DNA from: Microbacterium luticocti DSM 19459
GTDB lineage: Bacteria > Actinomycetota > Actinomycetes > Actinomycetales > Microbacteriaceae
Length of the DNA stretch: 64,000 nucleotides
Reading direction: 5' to 3'
Assembly: GCF_000422405.1 (NCBI RefSeq)
Contig: NZ_AULS01000002.1
Span: 248,001-312,000 of the forward strand
Shown: piece after piece, positions 24,389-32,234 of the stretch
How the letters are laid out: each line of letters starts with the position of its first letter
Position numbering within the stretch: the first letter of the stretch is position 1
Translations under genes and position numbers: made by a program
The notes under the pieces: generated by a model
Database searches by the model: none
Seen by the model: only the letters and a program-made list of their open reading frames with translations
What the model was told of the DNA's origin: nothing

Positions 24389-25417
24389 TCAAGATGCACC
24401 GTCCAGGAATCTTTCCGCACGCCCACTGCGTACGAATTCCAGATGCAAGGCCGTCTGCGCCAGTGCCGAGTGCAGGTGGAAGCCATGGAGTCCTGCCCAC
24501 CCACCCGTCCACGTCATTCTGCTCGCATATTCCCAGACCGGTGCATCCGCCAGCACACCCCTCAAGCGCGCGACTTCGCGCGTACGTCGCAGGTGGTGTG
24601 CGACGATCTGGGCCCGACGCGTGCGAAGTCCGGTGAACCGGAATTCGTGTCCCGGCAATACCTGGTAACCGTCGACACCCGCGAGCCGCTCGAGCGAGTC
24701 GAACAGGTCCGTCAACGGATCCGTCCCCGGTAACGAGCCGATACCCACCCCGGAATAGATCTGCGGCAGCACATGATCCCCGGTGAACACGAGCCCAGCG
24801 GCGTCGTCGACGAGGCAGACGTGACCACCGGTATGCCCTGGGGTGGCCAAGACGGTCAGTTGGCGACCGCCGAATGCCAGCACGTCGCCGTCCTCGACGA
24901 CCAGATCGGGTTCGACATCGGCGACGAGTGAGGCACGGTCGAAGTTTGCGAGCAGATTGTCGCGCGCCGCCAGCGGCACACCCCATGTCTTGAGCCGGTG
25001 ACGATAGTCCACGCGGTCATGTGCGGCAGGCGCCGTCTGCTGAGCCAGCACACGCCGCTCTGCATGCGAGAAGACGATTCGTGCTCCCGACTCATCGCGC
25101 AGGCGGGCGGCGATTCCGAGGTGGTCGGGGTGATGGTGGGTCGCGACCACCGTGACGACGTCCGCGACCGACGAGCCGAGGCGTGCAAGCGAACGCCGCA
25201 ACGCCGCTGCATTGTCGTCGCTGTTCCAGCCGGGGTCGATCAGATGAACCCCGTCCGGGCCCACAAGAGCGTAGGTGAGCGTGGAGGGCAGCGCACCACC
25301 CGGGATCGGTGATGCGAACGCCCAGACTCCCGGGACCACCTCCTCCGGCCGGGCAAGCGTCCCAGCGCGCCAGGCGTCGCTCTGCGCTCTGCTCATCGTC
25401 AGGACGTCGTCGTGCAT
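24389..25417 (-). CDS. Metallo-beta-lactamase-fold hydrolase
   Basis: A 342-aa MBL-fold protein. The metal site motif THHHPDHLG lies near residue 94, with further ligands in TPGHTGGH, FTGDHVLP and a C-terminal LPGHE; a helical C-terminal domain of about 80 residues follows. Family members hydrolyse lactones, thioesters or glyoxalase-II-like substrates using two metal ions. It is divergent from the MFS gene across a KstR2-like operator, so it should respond to steroid metabolites. It may act as a thioesterase or lactonase; no exact substrate can be read. Confidence 0.85.
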   Translation of the reverse strand: MHDDVLTMSRAQSDAWRAGTLARPEEVVPGVWAFASPIPGGALPSTLTYALVGPDGVHLIDPGWNSDDNAAALRRSLARLGSSVADVVTVVATHHHPDHLGIAARLRDESGARIVFSHAERRVLAQQTAPAAHDRVDYRHRLKTWGVPLAARDNLLANFDRASLVADVEPDLVVEDGDVLAFGGRQLTVLATPGHTGGHVCLVDDAAGLVFTGDHVLPQIYSGVGIGSLPGTDPLTDLFDSLERLAGVDGYQVLPGHEFRFTGLRTRRAQIVAHHLRRTREVARLRGVLADAPVWEYASRMTWTGGWAGLHGFHLHSALAQTALHLEFVRSGRAERFLDGAS

Positions 25418-25475
25418 GATCTCACCCTAGCTACCGCTTGGTCATATTCGATGTCTTCGCTACAGTATTACCAAT

Positions 25476-25485
25476 TGAGCGCTTG
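25476..25485. promoter_or_regulatory. KstR2-like operator, site 9
   Basis: TGAGCGCTTG (reverse CAAGCGCTCA) within CCAATTGAGCGCTTGTTTGG lies between the MBL hydrolase (start 25417) and the MFS transporter (start 25500). Outer arms CCAA and TTGG add symmetry. Confidence 0.65.
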
Positions 25486-25499
25486 TTTGGGTGTGAGGA

Positions 25500-26915
25500 A
25501 TGCCGAAGACGACGGGCAACGTGGGCCGAGAGCGCCTCATCGTTGCCGTGCTCGCTGCGGCCGGCATGCTCAGCTCCCTCCAATTCACCCTGATGGTGCC
25601 CGCACTGCCTGAGATTCCCGCGATGCTCCATGTCTCGGCCGCCGATGCTTCGTGGGTGATCACGATCACCCTGCTCACCAGCACGCTCGGCACCCCGATC
25701 ATCGCGCGCATGGCGGACATGTACGGCCGACGCCGGATGCTGCTTCTCTCACTCGCGCTACTCGTTGTGGGCTCCCTCATCGGCCCGCTGGGAACGACGC
25801 TTCCGCTCATGCTCGTGGGTCGTGCACTGCAAGGGTTCGCCATGGCGATCCTGCCGATCGGGATCAGCCTGCTGTCCACCCTGGTGAGCCCCGCGCGTGC
25901 GAACATGGGGATCGCTCTGATGAGCGGCACAATGGGAGTCGGCTCCACGCTGGGATTGGGCCTGTCCGGAGTCCTCACCGCTTGGGGCGGACTCTATGCC
26001 GTCTTCTGGTCCTCCGCCGTTGTCGGCACGGTGTTCCTCATCCTGATCCGTGTGATCATCCCCGAAGGTCCCACCGCAGGCGGGCGCTCATTCGACGTCA
26101 TCGGCACATTGCTGCTCGCCGTCTGCCTGAGCAGTCTTCTCCTGGTCATCTCGCAGGGGCTGCAGTGGGGCCTCACCAGCCCCCGCGTTATCACCCTGGG
26201 GATCACGTCGGCTGTGTCGCTGGCGCTCTGGGTGCCATATGAGTTGCGTCATCCGAGTCCGGTCGTCGACCTGCGACTGGCGCTGCGCAACCCCATCCTT
26301 CAGATCAACATCGCATCCTTCTTCGGTTCGGTCGGCATGTACTCGAACTATCTGCTCACGATGCAAGAGGCCCGCGGTCCGGTTGCGCAGGGGATGGGGC
26401 TCGGCATCCCCATCGCGGTCGCTGGGTTGGTGCTTACACCGACTGCACTCGCGATGATCCTGCTCTCCCCGGCCGCGGGACGCACGCTCAACCGGTGGGG
26501 CGGTCGGGCAACCTTGGTGTTCGGAAGTGCGGTGATGGCGTGTGCATTCCTTCTTCGCTCCTTCGTGCACGGCACTCTCATCGCTGTTCTGCTGGGCTCA
26601 CTGCTCGTGGGTGCAGGCGTCGCATTCGCCTTCGCCGCGATGCCCACCCTCATCATCGCGGCCGCCCCTGCGGCGCAGGCGGCGGCCGCAACCGGTGTCA
26701 ATTCCCTGAGTCGAGCCCTCTCCGGCGCCCTCACCAGCGCCGCCTTCGCACTCGTGCTCACCGCGATGCCGTCCACACCCGGTGGTGATTATCTTTCCGA
26801 TGCGGGGCTGACGGTCGCCCTGCTCGGCAGCGCGGCCCTGGCGGCACTCACCGCACTCGTGGCGCTGTCCCTGGCACGTCGACCCGCACAGATCCCTTCA
26901 GGAGGGTTCCGTTGA
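25500..26915 (+). CDS. MFS transporter, DHA2 (14-helix) type
   Basis: A 471-aa integral membrane protein with about 13-14 hydrophobic segments. The loop motif MADMYGRRRML near residue 70 is MFS motif A, and the central GTMGVGSTLGLGLSG resembles motif C of drug:H+ antiporters. It resembles EmrB/QacA-type transporters, which usually export. In the bile-acid operons of gut clostridia (BaiG) and in Rhodococcus cholate clusters MFS proteins import steroids, so direction is open. GAGGA lies immediately next to the ATG, closer than usual, so a leaderless or later start is possible. Its stop overlaps the next gene's TTG start. Confidence 0.85.
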   Translation: MPKTTGNVGRERLIVAVLAAAGMLSSLQFTLMVPALPEIPAMLHVSAADASWVITITLLTSTLGTPIIARMADMYGRRRMLLLSLALLVVGSLIGPLGTTLPLMLVGRALQGFAMAILPIGISLLSTLVSPARANMGIALMSGTMGVGSTLGLGLSGVLTAWGGLYAVFWSSAVVGTVFLILIRVIIPEGPTAGGRSFDVIGTLLLAVCLSSLLLVISQGLQWGLTSPRVITLGITSAVSLALWVPYELRHPSPVVDLRLALRNPILQINIASFFGSVGMYSNYLLTMQEARGPVAQGMGLGIPIAVAGLVLTPTALAMILLSPAAGRTLNRWGGRATLVFGSAVMACAFLLRSFVHGTLIAVLLGSLLVGAGVAFAFAAMPTLIIAAAPAAQAAAATGVNSLSRALSGALTSAAFALVLTAMPSTPGGDYLSDAGLTVALLGSAALAALTALVALSLARRPAQIPSGGFR

Positions 26916-28069
26916 CCCTGTTCTCCCCGCTCACGCTACGTGGCGTCACCCTGCCCAACCGTATCGGCGTCTCCCCGATGTGCATGTACTCCTGCGACGA
27001 CGGCGCCGTCACCGACTTCCACATCGCCCACTTGGGAAGGTTCGCTCTTGGTGGTGCAGGGCTGGTGATCGCCGAAGCGACAGCGGTCGACCCGATCGGG
27101 CGCATCTCGCACCGCGACGCCGGACTCTACCGCGACGATCTCGTCGAGGGGTGGGCGCGAGTCGCTCGAGTCGTCGAGGATGCCGGCGCCGTCGCGGGCA
27201 TACAGCTCAGCCATGCGGGGCGGCGCGCGTGTGTGCGGGAACCGTGGAATGCCGGCGCACCGGTCACCGGGGACGATGGCTCACAGCGGACTCCGTGGCG
27301 CACCGTCGGACCGTCGCCCATTGCAGCCGGCCCCGGCTTTCCGGTCCCGGACGCACTTGACGAGAAGGGCATCACCGCGTCGGTGCACGCGTGGCGGGAT
27401 GCTGCGGCGCGGGCGGTGCGGGCAGGCTTTCGCTATATCGAATTGCACGGTGCGCACGGGTATCTGCTCCACGAATTCCTCTCACCCCTGGCCAACCACC
27501 GCACAGACCGGTACGGCGGATCGGCAGAGAAGAGGATGCGTTATCCACTGGAGGTGGTAAGTGCCGTCCGGGCAGCGATCGGACCTGGGGTGGTGCTTGC
27601 CTACCGCGTCTCAGCCGTTGACGGTGTCCCCGGTGGCCTCACCCTGGACGACACGGTCGCTTTCGCCCAGCGGCTCGCTGCCGCCGGTGTGGATGTCGTG
27701 GACACCTCCTCTGGCGGTATCTCCACCGACCACCGAGTCGAGACTCGGGTGCGGCGAGGCTACGCGTTCCATGCCGACTTCTCGCGCCGAGTACGCAAAG
27801 ACGTCGACGTCGCCGTCGCCACCGTCGGAATGGTCGTCGACCCCCACCAGGCCGGATTGCTCGTCGAGCGGGGGGATGCTGATCTGGTACTGGTCGGCCG
27901 GCAGCTGCTCGACGACCCCAATTGGGCGCATCATGCTCGCAAGGCCCTCAGTGCAGGTGGATATGGCGACTGGGACGTCCGCCATGGTCACGCCCTTGCC
28001 GGCCGCGCTCGTGCGATCTCGCGTCTGGCCGAGCAGGGCGAGACCCCGATGAGCCGCTTCGAACGGTGA
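26912..28069 (+). CDS. Old-yellow-enzyme family FMN oxidoreductase (YqjM-like)
   Basis: A 385-aa FMN-dependent TIM-barrel ene-reductase. It begins FSPLTLRGVTLPNRI, has the YqjM-type Cys in SPMCMYS near residue 25, QLSHAGRR, the catalytic His/His region in ELHGAHGYLLHEFLSPLAN, RTDRYGGS and a C-terminal VGRQLLDDPNW. Such enzymes reduce activated C=C bonds next to carbonyls, which fits an enone steroid or a dienoyl-CoA. The TTG start at 26912 overlaps the MFS stop (TTGA) and follows AGGAGGG. The domain lacks the FAD/FeS extension of BaiCD/BaiH and 2,4-dienoyl-CoA reductase. Confidence 0.9.
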   Translation: MTLFSPLTLRGVTLPNRIGVSPMCMYSCDDGAVTDFHIAHLGRFALGGAGLVIAEATAVDPIGRISHRDAGLYRDDLVEGWARVARVVEDAGAVAGIQLSHAGRRACVREPWNAGAPVTGDDGSQRTPWRTVGPSPIAAGPGFPVPDALDEKGITASVHAWRDAAARAVRAGFRYIELHGAHGYLLHEFLSPLANHRTDRYGGSAEKRMRYPLEVVSAVRAAIGPGVVLAYRVSAVDGVPGGLTLDDTVAFAQRLAAAGVDVVDTSSGGISTDHRVETRVRRGYAFHADFSRRVRKDVDVAVATVGMVVDPHQAGLLVERGDADLVLVGRQLLDDPNWAHHARKALSAGGYGDWDVRHGHALAGRARAISRLAEQGETPMSRFER

Positions 28070-28071
28070 TC

Positions 28072-28560
28072 TCAGGGCACCAGCAGCCGGCGTGCGGCCG
28101 CTGAGCCGTCGAGCAGACGGTTCATGCGCGAGCGGATGCGCCATCCGTCACCGGTACGTACCAACTCCCACCGGTTGGCGCTGACCCGCACGGCGGTCCA
28201 CGCGGGACCGTCATGCACGAGCACGACGGAGTGAGTAACGGCCGTGGCGACGTCTGCTCGTAGATCGATGCGCGGGGCAGAGAGCACATGGGCGCAGCCG
28301 GCGGCCATGTACGCGCGCTGTGACGGAAGTCCTGTCAGTCCGCGGATGCCCTCGATGTCAAGAGCGGTGTCGTCGAAGACATACTCACCATCATCGGTCC
28401 ACAGCGCCGCTGCGGCCTCGCCGTCTCCGGAGTCCACGGCCGGACCATACCTGCTGATCAGGTCCGCGATCGCAGCTCGATCCTCGAGGATGCGGAGCCG
28501 TTCCTCGAGGATGCGGAGCCGTTCCCCGGAGGGGCGCGACGGGTTCACCAGTCCTGCCAC
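28072..28560 (-). CDS. NTF2-like/SnoaL_4 protein B (BaiE-like residues)
   Basis: A 162-aa NTF2-like protein. After an N-terminal helix it has ISRYGPAVDSGD, placing Tyr and Asp five residues apart as Tyr30 and Asp35 are in bile-acid 7-alpha-dehydratase BaiE; CAHVLSAPRI may supply the catalytic His, and the C-terminal GWRIRSRMNRLLDG an Arg. This suggests a dehydratase or isomerase on a hydroxysteroid. The N-terminus carries an exact 21-base tandem duplication giving RLRILEE RLRILED. The ATG at 28560 overlaps the end of the upstream unknown gene, so it is coupled to the site-10 operon. Confidence 0.78.
   Translation of the reverse strand: MAGLVNPSRPSGERLRILEERLRILEDRAAIADLISRYGPAVDSGDGEAAAALWTDDGEYVFDDTALDIEGIRGLTGLPSQRAYMAAGCAHVLSAPRIDLRADVATAVTHSVVLVHDGPAWTAVRVSANRWELVRTGDGWRIRSRMNRLLDGSAAARRLLVP
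28482..28523. repeat. Exact 21-bp tandem duplication inside NTF2-like gene B
   Basis: Two identical 21-base units (28482-28502 and 28503-28523), each starting CCTCGAGGATGCGGAG, encode two copies of a seven-residue helical segment in frame. Perfect identity suggests a recent slippage event or a length-variable helix. Confidence 0.9.
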
Positions 28561-29294
28561 GGGATGATCGTCTTCAGCGGCACGGTGAGCAATGTCTCGG
28601 CGGCAGACCGAGGTTCCCCCGCTGCCTCGACGAGCTGCGGAGCGACCGCGAGCGGATCGTCTTCAAGATAGACGAGCCGGATCCGGATGCTTCCCGGTCC
28701 GTCATCCGTCGTCGGCGAGAACGGCAGCGTGCGATGCGTCTGCGCATGGCTGAATGAGAACGTCCAAGCGCCCGCCACGCCGTCCACACCGAGGATCTTC
28801 GGAATCACCTCACGGTCTTCGTACCGGTGGGCGTCGTGAGCCTCGGAAGAATGCGGTTCCGCGAACCGAGTCACCGTCACATGGACTCCTCGGTGCGGTC
28901 GATACGGCAGCACATCAGGCGCCACCAACGCCCGGGGGGCGGCGTACCCCTTCACCGGCCGGAAGAATGCCAGCATCGACCGCCGCACGCCCGGGATCAG
29001 CGGCCCGCGACCCCACTGGAACGACGTCTCACCGAGCGCGTCCCACTCGGCGACAGCCTCGTCGGCAGGCGGGCGAAACCAGTACATGGCGACGAAGTCG
29101 GTACCGGCGAACGCCGAGTCTCCGCGTGCAAGCGCTTTATGGGCATCATCGGCCTGCCACCGATCGCCCCACGCCACACCGGGCAGCGCGAGATTCTCCG
29201 GGCGGTGATCGAGTTGATGCCAGCGGTTGTACTCGCCGCGCAGACTGGGGTCTGCCAGTTCGATGAGCGAGAAGAACGCAAGGTCAGATTGCAC
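28545..29294 (-). CDS. Unrecognised 249-aa protein of the steroid island
   Basis: I do not recognise this protein. It is soluble, with no signal or membrane segment. Two halves look related: residues about 5-45 (FSLIELADPSLRGEYNRWHQ then PENLALPGVAWGDRW) and about 138-180 (VTVTRFAEPH, YEDREVIPKILGVDGVAGAW) both read as strand, helix with a charged/aromatic turn, then a VxGVxxA strand, suggesting a duplicated EthD-like dimeric alpha+beta barrel. The start is GTG at 29294 with no Shine-Dalgarno. The KstR2-like site with the best core (CAAGCGCTTG) is 10 bases upstream. It is coupled to NTF2-like protein B, so a role in the same conversion is inferred. Confidence 0.72.
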   Translation of the reverse strand: MQSDLAFFSLIELADPSLRGEYNRWHQLDHRPENLALPGVAWGDRWQADDAHKALARGDSAFAGTDFVAMYWFRPPADEAVAEWDALGETSFQWGRGPLIPGVRRSMLAFFRPVKGYAAPRALVAPDVLPYRPHRGVHVTVTRFAEPHSSEAHDAHRYEDREVIPKILGVDGVAGAWTFSFSHAQTHRTLPFSPTTDDGPGSIRIRLVYLEDDPLAVAPQLVEAAGEPRSAAETLLTVPLKTIIPWQDW

Positions 29295-29303
29295 ACTTCA
29301 ATA

Positions 29304-29313
29304 CAAGCGCTTG
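29304..29313. promoter_or_regulatory. KstR2-like operator, site 10 (perfect core)
   Basis: CAAGCGCTTG is a perfect 10-base palindrome and an exact match to the core of the KstR2 motif; the surrounding ACAAGCGCTTGCTT extends it. It sits 10 bases upstream of the GTG at 29294. It is the last site; none was found to its right. Confidence 0.78.
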
Positions 29314-29348
29314 CTTGGGCTAACGTCAAGACCTGTCCTTCAGACTCC

Positions 29349-29801
29349 TCACGCCCGCACCACGCGCGCGGGGGTGTGCTCTATGGCGTCGATCGTGAGG
29401 GCGCGACGTCGGATCCGCCAGCCGTCGGCCGTGCGCACGTATTCATCGGCGTAGCGCAGATACCAGGTGACATCCGTCACGCGGTCGTCCCGCTCCATCC
29501 AATGCCGGGCGACGCCTGTTATCGAGCCCACCGCCACGTCGCCGTCGATTCGGAACACCTCTCCGAGGATTCCATGATGCGTGCGGGCCAGTCCGTCCAG
29601 GCCTGCAAGCGCGATCCGCACGCCAGGATGCCCCTCGCGGGTCTTCACGGCGTCGAGATGCTCCGGCGGGTCGGGGCTGACGAACTGCGCATCCGCAGTG
29701 AACAGGGCCACGACATCGTCCACGCGACGGCGATCGACAGCGTCGGCGTACCGGTGCACGAGATCGGAGAGGTCGAGCCGGTCAATCGCAGCAAGACTCA
29801 T
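29349..29801 (-). CDS. NTF2-like/SnoaL_4 protein C (BaiE-like residues)
   Basis: A 150-aa NTF2-like protein. VHRYADAVDRRRVDDVVALF gives Tyr and Asp five residues apart as in BaiE; RTHHGILGEV supplies His, and YVRTADGWRIRRRAL a C-terminal Arg. It could be a steroid dehydratase or isomerase, or an aromatic-type SnoaL protein; the fold is clear and the reaction is not. The ATG at 29801 is chosen from the fold; TACGGT six bases upstream suggests a leaderless transcript. It is the rightmost island-type gene, and the MarR gene next to it diverges. Confidence 0.78.
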   Translation of the reverse strand: MSLAAIDRLDLSDLVHRYADAVDRRRVDDVVALFTADAQFVSPDPPEHLDAVKTREGHPGVRIALAGLDGLARTHHGILGEVFRIDGDVAVGSITGVARHWMERDDRVTDVTWYLRYADEYVRTADGWRIRRRALTIDAIEHTPARVVRA

Positions 29802-29861
29802 GCGCCGACCGTACCAGCCGAAGGCAACCCACCCGATAGCGTTGTGGTGGAGGTGCATGGT

Positions 29862-30398
29862 ATGGCGCGCGCGAAGCGACTGCCCGTCGACCCGATCGCC
29901 GAGGCCCGCAGGCAGTGGCTCTCCCACGGGTGGGCGGATGCCGCGCCCGGCATGACACTGGTCACCTCGATCATGCGCGCCCAGCAGATCCTGCTGGCCC
30001 GCGTCGACGCCGCCCTCAAGCCGTTCCACCTCACGTTCGCACGCTATGAGCTGCTCACGCTGCTGAGCTTCACGCGGGGCGGCCGGATGCCGATGGCCTC
30101 GGCGTCCGCACGACTCCAGGTGCATCCGACCAGTGTCACCAACACCGTCGACCGGCTCGAGGCATCCGGTCATGTGCGGCGGGAACCGCATCCCGAAGAC
30201 GGCCGCGCCACCCTGGTCGTGCTCACCGACTCGGGCCGCGATCTCGCCGAGCGGGCCACCGCCGCGCTGAACGCCGAGGTGTTCACCGACCCGGGCCTGG
30301 AGCGCGATGAGGTCGAGCAGCTCGTCGCCCTGGTCGCCCGGATGCGGCGGGGCGCCGGCGACTTCGACGACCCGCGCCCGGCCCCCGACCCGCTCTGA
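29862..30398 (+). CDS. MarR-family transcriptional regulator
   Basis: A 178-aa winged-helix MarR protein. The recognition helix region is SARLQVHPTSVTNTVDRLEA near residues 86-105, followed by the wing HVRREPHPEDGRATLVVLTD. Members respond to small phenolics or CoA thioesters. The ATG at 29862 follows GGAGGT; the longer frame upstream is a shadow. It is divergent from NTF2-like protein C and could regulate it, but no clear palindrome besides the gene starts was seen in the 60-base gap. Codon use looks like the high-GC right half of the window, so the island boundary may fall here. Confidence 0.87.
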   Translation: MARAKRLPVDPIAEARRQWLSHGWADAAPGMTLVTSIMRAQQILLARVDAALKPFHLTFARYELLTLLSFTRGGRMPMASASARLQVHPTSVTNTVDRLEASGHVRREPHPEDGRATLVVLTDSGRDLAERATAALNAEVFTDPGLERDEVEQLVALVARMRRGAGDFDDPRPAPDPL

Positions 30399-30399
30399 C

Positions 30400-30927
30400 C
30401 TACCGCCCGGGTCCCACGCCCTGGATCCAGAACAGCTCGTACTCCGGGCCGTCCTCATCATCCTCGAACTCGGCGATCACCTCTTGCACGCGACGGTGCA
30501 GCTCTTTGGCCCGCTCCTTGGTCAGATGCACCTGCGTGTGCGTGAACGACGCCGGCCACGGCGTGCCGTCCGGCCCGCGCGGGGGCCCCGCCGCGAACAG
30601 CCGGGTGACCTCGGCCAGCAGATTCTGCATCAGCGCCCGGCCCATCGCCTCGTCGGGCATGCCGGTGATCTCCAAGCCCCCACCGGTGGCCCGCCACGGC
30701 CGCTCACGCCCGTCGTCCGAGTCGTCGCGCTCGATGAACCCCGCCCGAGCCAGCACGTTCAGGTGATAGCTCATCGCCGACGGCGTCAGCCCCGTCAGCT
30801 CTGCCGCCTGGGTCGCCGTCATCCCATCCTGCCGGTCGAACAGCTCGGTGAGCACCCGCCACCGTGCCGGATGCATCGCCGCGCGCATCTGGCTCAGCTC
30901 GGTCACCTGGATCGCGTCGCCCCGCAC
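30400..30927 (-). CDS. ArsR-like helix-turn-helix regulator
   Basis: A 175-aa regulator with an ArsR/HTH_20-type DNA-binding domain: MHPARWRVLTELFDRQ, then ATQAAELTGLTPSAMSYHLN and a wing ending FIERDDSDDGRERPWR. The C-terminal half is acidic and has no metal-binding cysteines, so it is not a metal sensor of the classic kind. The GTG start has no Shine-Dalgarno but TAGACT sits six bases upstream, indicating a leaderless mRNA. It is divergent from the MFS gene; the palindrome TTCACAATTGTGAA at the MFS start is its probable operator. Confidence 0.85.
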   Translation of the reverse strand: MRGDAIQVTELSQMRAAMHPARWRVLTELFDRQDGMTATQAAELTGLTPSAMSYHLNVLARAGFIERDDSDDGRERPWRATGGGLEITGMPDEAMGRALMQNLLAEVTRLFAAGPPRGPDGTPWPASFTHTQVHLTKERAKELHRRVQEVIAEFEDDEDGPEYELFWIQGVGPGR

Positions 30928-30968
30928 GCCGTCAGTCTACTTGCGCGGCCGCGATGCGAAACATATGC

Positions 30969-30982
30969 TTCACAATTGTGAA
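30969..30982. promoter_or_regulatory. Palindromic operator TTCACAATTGTGAA
   Basis: A perfect 14-base palindrome that covers the GTG start of the MFS gene and lies just downstream of TATGCT (30964-30969), a likely -10 element. It is in the divergent region with the ArsR-like gene, whose product is the obvious candidate repressor. Confidence 0.7.
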
Positions 30983-32234
30983 ACGTTCCTTTCAGAGTTC
31001 GGTGTGGACCATCCGCGACGCGCGCATCGCCCTGGGCGCCCGGGCTCTGAGCACCGCGGGCACCTCGGTCACCTCGATCGCCGCGATCCTGCTGCTGCAC
31101 GACGGCGGTGTCGGCCCGCTCGGCGTCGCCGCCTTCCTCGCCGCGCTCGTGATACCCGCCATCGCCACCATGGGCATCGCCGGCCGCATCGTCGACACCC
31201 GCGACTCCCGCGGCATCCTGATCATCGCCTCGCTCGCCCAGGCCGCCGCCGTCGCCGCCCTCGGCGTCTCGCACTCGGTCGGAATGATCTTCGCCACCGG
31301 CGTGGTCATCTCGCTCGCGCAGGCCTTCGAACAGCCCACCTGGACGGCGCTGGTCCCCCGCATCGTCGGCGAGGAGCGCATCGGCCAGGCCATCTCGTGG
31401 CAGCAGGGCCTGTCCGCCATCGCCTCGCCGATCGGCGCGGGCCTGGGCGGCCTGCTGGTCACCCTCGACGACGTGGCCTGGGGGTTCTGGGCGGATGCCG
31501 CGACCTACGTGCTGCTGGCCGGCGCGGCACTGATCATCCGCACCCGGCGTCACGGGGCGACGGATGCCGCGGCGCATGTGGACGGGCCGGACCCCGCCGC
31601 ATCGGGCTCGTGGACCGCGGGGCTGCGCATCGTGGCCCGCGACCGCATCCTGCTGCCGATGTTCGGCGCGATCGTGGTGTTCATCGTGCTGGTCGAGGGC
31701 ATCAACCCCGTCGAGGTGTTCCTCGCCCGCGACGCCCTGGGCGCCACCGACTGGCAGTACGGCCTGAGCGAGTTCTTCGCCGGCGCGGGCGGACTGATCG
31801 GCGCCGCGGTCGCCGGACGGATCCTCAGCAACACCACGCGCGCCCGGGTGGCGACGGCCGGGTTCGGGCTGGCCGCCGCGATCATGGTCGCCATGGGCCT
31901 GGCCCCGGGATTCTGGGTCTACGCCGTGCTCATCACCGCGCTCGTGGCCGCGTTCGGCACCGGCAACGCCACATTCGGCGCGCTGCTGACCTCGCGCACC
32001 CCCGACGCCTACCGCGGACGGGTGTCATCGGCGCTGAACGGCCTGGCCCGCACCGCCTCGCTCATCGCGCTGGGGCTGGGCGGCGTCGGCAATGCCGTGC
32101 TCGGCCCGCGCGCGACGTTCGTGGTGGCCGGCATCGCCGGAGCGCTCACCATGGCCGTCGCCGGCGTCGCCGTGCTGCGTGCGCAGCGCGCCGAGGTATC
32201 CGCCGCGCTCAGCGCCGGGCGAACAGACGGCTGA
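30978..32234 (+). CDS. MFS transporter (ENTS/MFS_3-like exporter)
   Basis: A 418-aa membrane protein with about 12 hydrophobic segments, beginning SFQSSVWTIRDARIALGARAL. It has the MFS loop GRIVDTRDSRGIL and the MFS_3-type RIVGEERIGQAISWQQGLSA, typical of EntS-like and macrolide exporters. It probably exports a small hydrophobic compound. The GTG at 30978 is favoured because TATGCT eight bases upstream gives a leaderless start overlapping the operator; ATG 30954 is an alternative. Regulation by the divergent ArsR-like protein is likely. Confidence 0.83.
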   Translation: MKRSFQSSVWTIRDARIALGARALSTAGTSVTSIAAILLLHDGGVGPLGVAAFLAALVIPAIATMGIAGRIVDTRDSRGILIIASLAQAAAVAALGVSHSVGMIFATGVVISLAQAFEQPTWTALVPRIVGEERIGQAISWQQGLSAIASPIGAGLGGLLVTLDDVAWGFWADAATYVLLAGAALIIRTRRHGATDAAAHVDGPDPAASGSWTAGLRIVARDRILLPMFGAIVVFIVLVEGINPVEVFLARDALGATDWQYGLSEFFAGAGGLIGAAVAGRILSNTTRARVATAGFGLAAAIMVAMGLAPGFWVYAVLITALVAAFGTGNATFGALLTSRTPDAYRGRVSSALNGLARTASLIALGLGGVGNAVLGPRATFVVAGIAGALTMAVAGVAVLRAQRAEVSAALSAGRTDG

